A stretch of DNA of 64,000 bases from Kribbella sp. ALI-6-A. GTDB taxonomy: Bacteria > Actinomycetota > Actinomycetes > Propionibacteriales > Kribbellaceae. The notes under the pieces are model-generated. The model was given only the letters and a program-made list of their open reading frames with translations. It was not told the origin of the DNA and ran no database searches. The stretch covers positions 620,001 through 684,000 of the forward strand of contig NZ_MTQN01000010.1 in NCBI RefSeq assembly GCF_001984195.1, in the 5' to 3' direction. The translations under genes and the position numbers were made by a program. This document shows positions 45,834 to 53,331 of this stretch, piece by piece. Within the stretch, counting starts at the first letter, position 1; each line of letters begins with the position of its first letter.

Positions 45834-45869
45834 GGCCTTCGTGTGGATCGCACGGAGGCCTTTGTCGTT
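45834..45869 (+). promoter_or_regulatory. Attenuator-like hairpin in the infC leader
   Basis: GGCCTTCGTGTG (45834-45845) pairs with CGCACGGAGGCC (45849-45860) allowing two G-U pairs, followed by TTTGTCGTT. It lies about 70 bases before the infC start, inside the otherwise gene-free stretch 45602-45931. It resembles a terminator in the leader of the IF3-L35-L20 operon and may mediate autogenous control. Confidence 0.6.
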
Positions 45870-45931
45870 CCCCGACGAGATCTCCGGGCGATTGCAAGGT
45901 GGCACCAGTAACGAACAACCCAGGAGGACCC

Positions 45932-46621
45932 ATCACCATTGAACTGCGCGTCAACGAGCGCATCCGCGTTCCCGAGGTGCGTCTGGTCGGACCGAACGGT
46001 GAGCAGGTAGGCATCGTCCGGATCGAAGACGCTCTTCGGTTGGCACAGGAAGCCGATCTCGACCTGGTCGAGGTTGCGGCCACGGCCCGCCCGCCGGTCT
46101 GCAAGCTGATGGATTTCGGCAAGTACAAGTACGAGACCGCGCAGAAGGCGCGCGAGTCACGCCGGAACCAGACCAACACCGTCATCAAAGAGATGAAGCT
46201 GCGGCCGAAGATCGACCCGCACGACTACGAGACCAAGAAGGGTCACGTCGTCCGCTTCCTCCGTGCCGGTGACAAGGTGAAGATCACGATCATGTTCCGT
46301 GGTCGCGAGCAGTCCCGCCCCGAGCTGGGGTTCCGGCTGCTGCAGCGGCTGGCCGAGGATGTCAGCGAGCTCGGCTTCGTCGAGTCCTCGCCCCGTCAGG
46401 ACGGCCGCAACATGATCATGGTGCTCGGACCGCACAAGAAGAAGTCCGAGGCGCGCGTGGACGTGGAAGCCGAGAAGGCCAAGAAGCTGGCCGAGCACGA
46501 GGCCGAGCAAGAGGCCGAGCGCCTCGAGCGGGCCGCGCAGCTCCAGCAGTTCGAGGCCGAGAAGGCCGCCGGCGCGACCAAGAAGCCGAAGGGTCCGGCC
46601 GACAACCTCGACCCGGAGTGA
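45932..46621 (+). CDS. infC: Translation initiation factor IF-3 (non-ATG start)
   Basis: 229 residues: [20 protein letters not shown] through the linker helix to the C-domain ([34 protein letters not shown]), plus a Lys/Glu-rich tail of about 50 residues. AGGAGG at 45922-45927 is followed not by ATG/GTG but by ATC (4 bp on) and ATT (10 bp on), both in frame; one of these is the likely start. A GTG at 45899 lacks a ribosome site. Rare AUU/AUC starts let IF-3 limit its own synthesis. Followed by rpmI and rplT. Confidence 0.93.
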   Translation: MTIELRVNERIRVPEVRLVGPNGEQVGIVRIEDALRLAQEADLDLVEVAATARPPVCKLMDFGKYKYETAQKARESRRNQTNTVIKEMKLRPKIDPHDYETKKGHVVRFLRAGDKVKITIMFRGREQSRPELGFRLLQRLAEDVSELGFVESSPRQDGRNMIMVLGPHKKKSEARVDVEAEKAKKLAEHEAEQEAERLERAAQLQQFEAEKAAGATKKPKGPADNLDPE

Positions 46622-46707
46622 TCCGTCGCTCCGGCCGCGCCACGAGGTCACTGCCGGAGCACGGACACCGGATCGAGACGACGAAACAGAAACGAGAGAA
46701 CACTGCC

Positions 46708-46902
46708 ATGCCGAAGATGAAGACCCACTCGGGGATGAAGAAGCGCGTCCGGATCACCGGTTCGGGCAAGCTGCGCCGCGAGCGCACCGGCCGTCGTCAC
46801 CTGCTCGAGGTGAAGTCGAGCCGCCGGACCCGGCGTCTGGCCGGCACCACCGACGTGGCGCCGTCTCACGTCAAGAAGGTCAACAAGCTGCTCGGTCGCT
46901 GA
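46708..46902 (+). CDS. rpmI: 50S ribosomal protein L35
   Basis: 64 residues, [20 protein letters not shown] onward, the standard highly basic L35. AGAGAA lies upstream of the ATG at 46708. Middle gene of the infC-rpmI-rplT operon. Confidence 0.97.
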   Translation: MPKMKTHSGMKKRVRITGSGKLRRERTGRRHLLEVKSSRRTRRLAGTTDVAPSHVKKVNKLLGR

Positions 46903-46980
46903 CCCAAGGCTTCCCCACCCCCGAACATCCCGCCGAGTGGATCGACTTCTCCGGCGCAGAAATACAAGGAGTAACACCTC

Positions 46981-47370
46981 ATGGCACGCGTGAAGCGGGC
47001 AGTCAACGCCCACAAGAAGCGCCGGGTCGTACTCGAGCAGGCCAGCGGCTACCGCGGTCAGCGCTCGCGGCTGTACCGCAAGGCCAAGGAGCAGGTCACC
47101 CACTCGCTGGTCTACGCCTACCGTGACCGCAAGGCGCGCAAGGGCGACTTCCGCAAGCTGTGGATCCAGCGCATCAACGCTGCGACCCGCGCGGAGGGCC
47201 TGACCTACAACCGGTTCATCCAGGGGCTGCGGCTGGCCGAGGTCGAGGTCGACCGCAAGATCCTGGCCGACCTGGCCGTGAACGACGCTCCCGCGTTCTC
47301 CGCGCTCGTCGCGGTCGCGAAGGCCGCGCTGCCGGCCGACGTGAACGCCAAGAGCGACGCCGCCGCCTGA
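46981..47370 (+). CDS. rplT: 50S ribosomal protein L20
   Basis: 129 residues, [20 protein letters not shown] and the C-terminal RNA-binding globule ([20 protein letters not shown]). In several bacteria L20 represses its own operon through the leader RNA. AAGGAG stands about 9 bp upstream. Confidence 0.97.
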   Translation: MARVKRAVNAHKKRRVVLEQASGYRGQRSRLYRKAKEQVTHSLVYAYRDRKARKGDFRKLWIQRINAATRAEGLTYNRFIQGLRLAEVEVDRKILADLAVNDAPAFSALVAVAKAALPADVNAKSDAAA

Positions 47371-47393
47371 CCGGCGACTCCGTAGCACCTCCA

Positions 47394-48218
47394 GTGGCGA
47401 GCCCGGGTCTGTTGACCGCGCAGTCTGTGCGGATCAAGCAGGCCCGCAGGCTCGCCACTCGTGCGTTCCGGCGCAAGACCGGCCGCTTCCTGGTCGAGGG
47501 CCCCCAGGCCGTCCGGGAAGCCCTCGAGCACCGGATGCGAGTCGTCGAGGTGTACGCCGAACCCGACGTCGCCACCCGGCACCGCGATCTGCGGGATTTG
47601 GCGACGGTCGCCGACGTGCCCTGGTTCGAGGTGAACCGAGCCGCCATCGAAGCGCTTAGCGAAACCGTCACATCCCAGGGCGTGGTCGCCGTCTGCTCGC
47701 TGGTCGACGTCCCGCTCGATGAAGCAGTACGTCGTACGGCGTCGCTGGTGGCCGTCGGCGTCCAGGTGCGTGACCCGGGCAACGTCGGCACCCTGATCCG
47801 CACCGCCGACGCGGCCGGCGCGGACGCGGTCGTGCTGTCGGGGGAGTCGGTCGACCCGCACAACCCGAAGGCCGTCCGGGCCAGCGTGGGCAGTCTGTTC
47901 CACCTGCCGATCTCGCTGGACGCCGACATTCCCGCGGCCGCGAAGGCCTGGCGGGACCAGGGCATCCAGGTGCTGGCCGCCGACGGCTACGGCAGCTTCG
48001 ACCTCGACGAGTGCATCGAGGACGGCACGCTGGCCAAGCCGACCGTGTGGCTGTTCGGCAACGAGGCGCACGGCCTGCCCGACGGGTACGACGCGATCGT
48101 CGACCGGTCGGTGAAGGTGCCGATCTACGGCCGCGCCGAGAGTCTCAACCTCGCGACGGCCGCCGCCGTCTGCCTCTACGCCTCGGCCCGCGCCCAGCGG
48201 ATCAACGAGCCGCGGTGA
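47394..48218 (+). CDS. TrmH/SpoU family RNA 2'-O-methyltransferase
   Basis: 274 residues. N-terminal L30e-like RNA-binding domain (RRKTGRFLVEGPQAVREALE) and a SPOUT knot: VQVRDPGNVGTLIRTADAAG, LFGNEAHGLP and SLNLATAAAVCLYA. It typically methylates 23S rRNA or tRNA ribose and habitually follows rplT in actinobacteria. GTG start. In many relatives pheS-pheT come next; here a convergent tetR overlaps its 3' end by 17 bp. Confidence 0.9.
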   Translation: MASPGLLTAQSVRIKQARRLATRAFRRKTGRFLVEGPQAVREALEHRMRVVEVYAEPDVATRHRDLRDLATVADVPWFEVNRAAIEALSETVTSQGVVAVCSLVDVPLDEAVRRTASLVAVGVQVRDPGNVGTLIRTADAAGADAVVLSGESVDPHNPKAVRASVGSLFHLPISLDADIPAAAKAWRDQGIQVLAADGYGSFDLDECIEDGTLAKPTVWLFGNEAHGLPDGYDAIVDRSVKVPIYGRAESLNLATAAAVCLYASARAQRINEPR

Positions 48219-48918
48219 GCCTGGCCTCCAGCCCGTCCAGCAGGCTGTCGAGACCGTAGGCGAACGACTCGTTCTGCAGTTGGTCCATGCCGACCACGCG
48301 ACGCCGCTGGAGCGACTCGTGCATGGTCGGGTGCATCGCGGTGATCTGATCGACCTCGGCGAGGATCTCCTGGTTCTGCTGTTCGACCGAGCGGCCGGAC
48401 CGGCGGACCGACGCCTCCCAGGCGGCCTGTGAGTTCGCGTTGCCGAACACGAACGACATCACCGCGCCCATCGCGTAGTCGATGTCCCGGCCGGTGAATC
48501 CGGCGGCCGTGAACAGTTCCAGACCGCGGGAGCCCATCCGGACCGCGTTCGGCCCGATGCTCGGGCGCAGGTAGATCACCTCGGGCAACCAGCCGTGCCG
48601 CAGGACGACGGCCCGCAGGCTGTGCGCGAACAGCAGCGCGCCGGCGCGCCAGCCGGCCAGCTCGGCGTCCGGTACGTCGACCTCGCCGTACGCCTCGTCG
48701 ACGACCAGATCGATCAGGTCGTCCTTGGTCTGCACGTGCCAGTACAGGCTGGTGGCGCCGGAGTCCAGGCGGGCAGCCAGCTTGCGCATGCTCAGCCCGG
48801 CCACGCCCTCGGTGTCGAGCAGTTCCATGGTCGCCTTGACGATCTGGTCGCGGCTGAGCGTCTCCCGGGCGGGGGAGCCAGTCCGTTGCCGGGTCCAGAT
48901 CGAGTCCATGCCCAGCAT
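48202..48918 (-). CDS. TetR family transcriptional regulator
   Basis: 238 residues (235 from the second ATG at 48909). Helix-turn-helix at about 27-68: VKATMELLDTEGVAGLSMRK, LYWHVQTKDDLIDLVVDEAY. The C-terminal domain is of the drug-responsive TetR_C type (ALLFAHSLRAVVLRHGWLPE). It stands beside the surviving promoter of a divergent gene now interrupted; the matching EmrB/QacA transporter body lies at 60-61.5 kb. Confidence 0.92.
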   Translation of the reverse strand: MLGMDSIWTRQRTGSPARETLSRDQIVKATMELLDTEGVAGLSMRKLAARLDSGATSLYWHVQTKDDLIDLVVDEAYGEVDVPDAELAGWRAGALLFAHSLRAVVLRHGWLPEVIYLRPSIGPNAVRMGSRGLELFTAAGFTGRDIDYAMGAVMSFVFGNANSQAAWEASVRRSGRSVEQQNQEILAEVDQITAMHPTMHESLQRRRVVGMDQLQNESFAYGLDSLLDGLEARLTAAR

Positions 48919-48933
48919 TCTGCCCGAACTCGG

Positions 48934-48948
48934 ACACCGTTCGGGTGT
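48934..48948. promoter_or_regulatory. TetR operator candidate ACACC-N5-GGTGT
   Basis: Perfect 5-bp arms located 16 bp upstream of tetR and next to the TATAGT box of the divergent start at 48964, well placed to control both directions. Confidence 0.5.
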
Positions 48949-48951
48949 ATC

Positions 48952-48987
48952 TATAGTGTGCGAGTGACGACTTCACGTACGCGGCGC
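48952..48987 (+). pseudogene. Orphan promoter and first codons of the disrupted MFS gene
   Basis: TATAGT (48952-48957) is followed after 6 bases by GTG ACG ACT TCA CGT ACG, the same leaderless layout seen elsewhere in the window. The frame then runs only through Arg-rich nonsense (to 49257). I read it as the 5' end left behind when the transporter gene now at 59994-61525 was separated from tetR by the inserted region. The exact join is not determined. Confidence 0.5.
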
Positions 48988-49316
48988 ATGATTTCGGTCA
49001 AGCGGTGGAGGTCCAGGCTCACGCCCCGACGGCGCTGGCCAGCTCCGGAGCGATGCAGCGTCGTGCGGTCTTGGCCGCGTCGACGCTCGGACTCCGCGAA
49101 GGTCTGCTCGACCTTCTGCGCAGCGGGCATCGACCGACACGGCGCAAGGCGGCGCCGGACCGCGTTGATCGACGTCAGGCCGCGGGCGCTGGTGAGACCG
49201 GCTGCCGAGGGCAGCGCTGCGGTGAGGATACGGCAGGCGCGTTCGACGTCGACCTGACTGAACTCGCTGCGCGTCCCAGGCAAGTAGGACGAGACCGGCC
49301 ACCGTCGGCAGCTGGA

Positions 49317-49868
49317 GTGCCGCCCGGGCGCACCGACCTTGATCAAATCTTGCAGACCGCTTGCAGCCACCGAAGCATCGACGCCACCGGAGCAAAGTTG
49401 ATCCTCCACTACAGCAACGCCGTGTACTTCCTCCCTGCTGCCGCAGCCATCGCCAGAATCAACACCGACGGTGAGAGCGCCAGTCAGTTGGAAACGACCC
49501 AAGTCAACACCTCTTGGCTCGTCGAGGCCCGGAACGTCGCAGCCACAGCTCCATTGCCCGCCTCGTACAGACGGATTCGTCAAAAGTGGTGACGTCCTGG
49601 ACCTACTACCGCCAGCCCCAGGCCCCGAACTCACCTCCGCGCACCTGGGAGATCTACTTAACGCCCTCCATCAGACCGTGACACTGCCAGTGGAAGTAGC
49701 AGCCTGGAGACCGCTGGAGTCTTGCAGCATGCCCCCGCCGACCCCGCCGCTCGAAACGCGCTGCCACCGGATGATCGAAGCTGGCTGGAGGCCGGATCCA
49801 GGAACCGGAGTCGGAGCTAGCAGATCTCGACTGGCCCCTCGGCTACGGCCTGATCTATCCGAGGCGGT
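49317..49868 (+). pseudogene. Aminoglycoside phosphotransferase-like gene, frameshifted and truncated
   Basis: Fragments in successive frames rebuild an APH-type N-lobe. From GTG 49317: RTDLDQILQTACSHRSIDAT, GAKLILHYSNAVYFLPAAAA and IARINTDGE. Then in other frames come VTSWTYYRQPQ, PELTSAHLGDLLNALHQTV and LPPDDRSWLEAGS, ending near LDWPLGYGLIYP. In intact relatives the last motif reads GLIHGDAH; here the catalytic HGD loop is replaced and the rest of the C-lobe is missing. At least three frame changes. It abuts the last gene of the RiPP cluster. Confidence 0.68.
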
Positions 49869-51384
49869 CTCCTGAGATACTGTCTGGGACAAGCTTATCG
49901 AGTGACAGCTTCACTCGCTCCCATGCCGAAAGGCCCTCGTGGTGCTCGGAGCCGGGTGAGTACCAAAGCGGAGCGACCGCTCGCAACAGGGACTCCCCAT
50001 CCGAAGCCGCCGCTTGAGACGCAGTGAAAGCGTGGCTCGGATACGACTCGAATGGGTCCTGCACATCAGTAACATCCATCGAAAATGGAGAAGCCTTCGA
50101 CACAAGTAGATCCTCGAGCCGTTGAGCAAATGGCCGTGCTGAGTCAAGCGCAGCGGCGCGTGCTCGGGCAGCTACCTGGCGGCGCAATCGAAGCGGCCGA
50201 TCAAGAATCAAATCACTAATGTGTCCTGTGAGCATCACCGTATCAACAGTCGAATCCACAGTCGTGCTGGGAAAATCCCGACCAATGCCTGACAGGGCGC
50301 AGACAGCGATGTCGGCCGAGCGCTCCGGAGCCGTGTACACAGGCACCAAGTCGCCGTCGATCCCGTTGCGTATAACGTTCCTGTACGGGCCCCAATCCGA
50401 GGCGACCACCGCACACCCATTTCGCATGGCCTCTAGCAGCCCAAGCCCGAAGCTTTCTGACTGTGTTACCGACAAATTCACATAGATGTCAGCGGATTTC
50501 AGCAAATCGTCGCGCTCCAGATCGGTCGCATTGGAGACGACATTGACGCGATCCGTTAGGCCGTAGCGAGCCAAGGCAGCTTCGAGTAGTCGTGGTAACG
50601 CGAGACTGCTGGCGTAGCCCATCACTGTGCATTCGAATTGAAGCCCACGACGGGCCACTCGACCCAGCATTTCGATCAGCGACGCCCAGTCCATTTTGTC
50701 CCCCGCCTCAAGGCGGCCAACAACCGCAATGCGAACAACATCGCCCTCGGCGAGCGAACCGGCGCCGACCGCAGCACGCCGCTCACCACCAGTACTATTC
50801 TGTTCCCTCAGGTCGTACTGCTCGACCAGAAGTTCCGGGAACTCACAATTCAAAGCGTCCGGAACCAGAGCTTGCAGATTCTTCCACTGCCGATCGAGCA
50901 CTCGTTTAGCTGCAAGCGTCGGAACAATAACCGCGTCCCCAGGCGAGGCCAGCGCCAAGGTCGCGAGATTTCCTCCCTGGTCTGGATATGAGAGACTATG
51001 CGCAATTCCGATCGTCGGAAACGCAGCACCCGACCATCGCCGGACCATGCCACCATTCCAAGTTGTATGTCGCCCAGCCTCTAGCCAGGCAACTCGCAGC
51101 CCGTCCAGGGTGTAAAGGTGACTAATGTCAATCGGCTCAATACCGCGCAGTCCGGATGGCCAGCTGCGTGCGTCGGCGCATACGCAAGCAACTCGCTCGA
51201 CCCGACTGCTTGCGGCAAGCTCAGAAAGCACGTGCCTCGCTAGGCGTATTCGCCCATTGATTCCGCGCCCCGCGTTCTCATTGTCGCCAAAAAGGTACAA
51301 GGGAAGATCCGCGAGGCTCGTCAGAATAGTAACGCCCATACCTGAACTCGCACCGGCAGTCACAAGACCTCCATCCTCAGCCAC
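49855..51384 (-). CDS. GT4 family glycosyltransferase, RiPP-cluster tailoring candidate
   Basis: 509 residues. The C-terminal Rossmann half holds VVGRLEAGDKMDWASLIEML, DIYVNLSVTQSESFGLGLLE and MRNGCAVVASDWG, the E-x7-E retaining GT4 pattern (about 318-326). The N-terminal half is divergent (NAGRGINGRIRLARHVLSEL, GIAHSLSY). The last about 90 residues have no obvious match. It is the last gene of the minus-strand cluster, 37 bp after the unknown protein gene. It could glycosylate the lasso peptide; Ser or Asn in the predicted tail are candidate acceptors. Codon use is clearly less GC-rich than in flanking genes. Confidence 0.82.
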   Translation of the reverse strand: MAEDGGLVTAGASSGMGVTILTSLADLPLYLFGDNENAGRGINGRIRLARHVLSELAASSRVERVACVCADARSWPSGLRGIEPIDISHLYTLDGLRVAWLEAGRHTTWNGGMVRRWSGAAFPTIGIAHSLSYPDQGGNLATLALASPGDAVIVPTLAAKRVLDRQWKNLQALVPDALNCEFPELLVEQYDLREQNSTGGERRAAVGAGSLAEGDVVRIAVVGRLEAGDKMDWASLIEMLGRVARRGLQFECTVMGYASSLALPRLLEAALARYGLTDRVNVVSNATDLERDDLLKSADIYVNLSVTQSESFGLGLLEAMRNGCAVVASDWGPYRNVIRNGIDGDLVPVYTAPERSADIAVCALSGIGRDFPSTTVDSTVDTVMLTGHISDLILDRPLRLRRQVAARARAAALDSARPFAQRLEDLLVSKASPFSMDVTDVQDPFESYPSHAFTASQAAASDGESLLRAVAPLWYSPGSEHHEGLSAWERVKLSLDKLVPDSISGDRLG

Positions 51385-51421
51385 ATTCGACGCGGCAAGT
51401 CACAGCCTCGTCGGCTGGCAA

Positions 51422-52540
51422 TCAATCCATCGTCCAGCAGTCATCCGCGTGCCCGATGGGTCGACCCACGTCCAACAGCCATCTTGCACCCAAAACGCGA
51501 CTCCGGTCGAGATCCCCCAAAAATGTAAGGACTGCAAACCCGACTTCGTCCACCGGTCGATAGCCCGCGCAACAGTGCACGCTGTCTCCCGCCGGCTGGC
51601 CAAGCCAATTCGACCTACCCTCATTTCGGAACGCGAAGGTCGTCAGCATGCCAATCAGGAATGTAGTGTGGTAGTCGGGTTCCCAGCCACCTTCCGGCCA
51701 CGCCCATCGCCGCCTCCTGACTCGATCCGTAACCGAGCCCGTTCTGAGCAATTGTTGGACGCAAAATGTCAAGCAGATATCGGCCTGCTCGAGCCACGGA
51801 AGCGCGTAGCATGCAATTACTAGTAGGATCTCAACCGTGAGGTCAAGGTCGGCACGAACGAAGCTCGATGCAAGCCACACATAAAGTAGCCGCGAGACAT
51901 CCTCGCCGAGCGGCGAAAGATCCAATGCTGATCCCACTCCAAAGTCAGCCGCGTAAAGCATTATGTGCGTCAATGAGAACATATGGCTGCGGTGGAGAAT
52001 CGATGTCGGGATTGAAAGAAGTTCAAGCAAGGAAGCATGCCGCAATCGCCGCATCTCCTGCTGCAGATGTATCCGGTTCCGATCATTCGCGGTCATGTGA
52101 ATGGCTGCCCAGAGGCGCTCAGCGTTATCCCAGGCGCTGCCGCCTGGGACACGCACTGCTACCGCCAACCAATTCCGCATAGATTCAACGGCACGATCAG
52201 GAACCGGTCGTTGCAGTATCGTTGCCAGAACGACCCCAATGGCCCCTGGCTCACGTCCACAACTCCAAGCATCATTGTTCAGACGTTCGACTAACGCCGA
52301 ACTAGCTAATCCGCCGGCAGAGGCGTTACGCACGAATGTCATGCGGCCATCGTTTGGCCACTTCCCCTGTGTCAAGCGACATAACAGGAGAGCTTCCGCA
52401 CATACCTTTGTGTGGTCAGCACCCAGTTTGGTGCCTTCGAACAGCGCCGCACGGACAATCCGGGACGATATATTTGCGACCGCGTCCCGGACTTCGGCTC
52501 CGAGTTCAACGTCAAGTCGACCTAGCCGCATAGCAGGCAC
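51422..52540 (-). CDS. Uncharacterised RiPP-cluster protein (372 aa, helical)
   Basis: No confident family. Largely alpha-helical, no signal peptide. Recognisable blocks are HMFSLTHIMLYAADFG (about 188-203) and GGWEPDYHTTFLIGMLTTFAF (spread over about 295-316). They remind me of uncharacterised actinobacterial proteins labelled DUF6895, which occur in biosynthetic clusters, but I cannot verify this. The His/Asp in DYHTT and LTH could form an active or metal site. It overlaps the dioxygenase gene by 19 bp, so it is translationally coupled to the modification genes. Confidence 0.7.
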   Translation of the reverse strand: MPAMRLGRLDVELGAEVRDAVANISSRIVRAALFEGTKLGADHTKVCAEALLLCRLTQGKWPNDGRMTFVRNASAGGLASSALVERLNNDAWSCGREPGAIGVVLATILQRPVPDRAVESMRNWLAVAVRVPGGSAWDNAERLWAAIHMTANDRNRIHLQQEMRRLRHASLLELLSIPTSILHRSHMFSLTHIMLYAADFGVGSALDLSPLGEDVSRLLYVWLASSFVRADLDLTVEILLVIACYALPWLEQADICLTFCVQQLLRTGSVTDRVRRRRWAWPEGGWEPDYHTTFLIGMLTTFAFRNEGRSNWLGQPAGDSVHCCAGYRPVDEVGFAVLTFLGDLDRSRVLGARWLLDVGRPIGHADDCWTMD

Positions 52541-53331
52541 TCGAGTTCAGCGAGCCAGTCATCGGATGCAGCACGAACATGCTTCCCAGCCTGGCCAGAG
52601 CAATACTCCTGTACGGTTTCGATGAGGAAAGATGCGACGTTGGCGCGTTCGTTTGGAAGGATGAACCCGTTAAGCTCGGACTTCGGGTCATCGGACTGGC
52701 TGAGCCAGAATGCGAGCCGATAAACCATTTCCGGGGCGACGCGGTCCAGTCGGGCCTTGTACCAAAAATTTACCGAGATCGAATCTGTGACCGCAGTTAC
52801 GTCGTGACCCATAAACGGATCCATGTGCAGAACATCGCCAGGATGCAGAACTATCTCTGCGGCGTCGACTCCTCCAGACCCCACATCAAGCCGCCCCTTC
52901 CTCCAGTCTGGTGAGCTAGCATCCGCCAATTGCATGTCCGTCTTAGCTGGATCTACGAGAATGAACCGCTTTTCACCCGCCACCTGGACATAATAGTTAT
53001 CCTTAGTATCGAAATGAAGAGGTGCGTGATTCCCCGATGGCCCGTACCATAAATTGATTTCTAACAGATCTGCCGGGGACGGCGCGCCCAGGGGAAGCGA
53101 AAGATCACCCAATAGGCGCGGGGCACCGAACAGTATGGACGTTTGGAAGACGTATGAGTACGGAGCCAGCTCCCCGTGCAACACTTCGCGGGCAGCTAGG
53201 TTGCGATCATCTCCGCCGACCCGCACAGGTATCTCACGCGACCCTAACGTTTCCGCAAGATATGCGGATGACCAAAGGCCAATCGCACCCCAGGAGAGTG
53301 CCGCACCCCGTACAACTTCGAAACCCATCAC
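52522..53331 (-). CDS. Cupin/JmjC-type Fe(II)/2-oxoglutarate dioxygenase
   Basis: 269 residues of the cupin_8 (JmjC-like) hydroxylase fold. NLWYGPSGNHAPLHFDTKDN supplies the H-x-D iron pair near 117-119. GEKRFILVDPAKTD is the typical following strand. VLHMDPFMGHDVTAVTDSIS supplies the distal His near 177. Relatives hydroxylate Asp, Asn or His side chains in proteins or small peptides. Coupled to the cyclase gene by a 4-bp overlap, so hydroxylation of the lasso precursor (Asp47, Asn50) is the natural hypothesis. Confidence 0.8.
   Translation of the reverse strand: MMGFEVVRGAALSWGAIGLWSSAYLAETLGSREIPVRVGGDDRNLAAREVLHGELAPYSYVFQTSILFGAPRLLGDLSLPLGAPSPADLLEINLWYGPSGNHAPLHFDTKDNYYVQVAGEKRFILVDPAKTDMQLADASSPDWRKGRLDVGSGGVDAAEIVLHPGDVLHMDPFMGHDVTAVTDSISVNFWYKARLDRVAPEMVYRLAFWLSQSDDPKSELNGFILPNERANVASFLIETVQEYCSGQAGKHVRAASDDWLAELECLLCG

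Noticed and set aside
45714..45931. Extension of infC upstream to an ATG-initiated 302-residue protein
   Set aside because: The extension crosses the leader hairpin, is Arg/Pro-rich, and is absent from IF-3 family proteins; the ribosome site lies at 45922.
48951..49634. 227-codon minus-strand frame and 195-codon plus-strand frame between tetR and the cluster
   Set aside because: Only the 49317-49590 part of the plus frame resembles a protein (APH N-lobe); the remainder is compositionally random, so I list a pseudogene instead.
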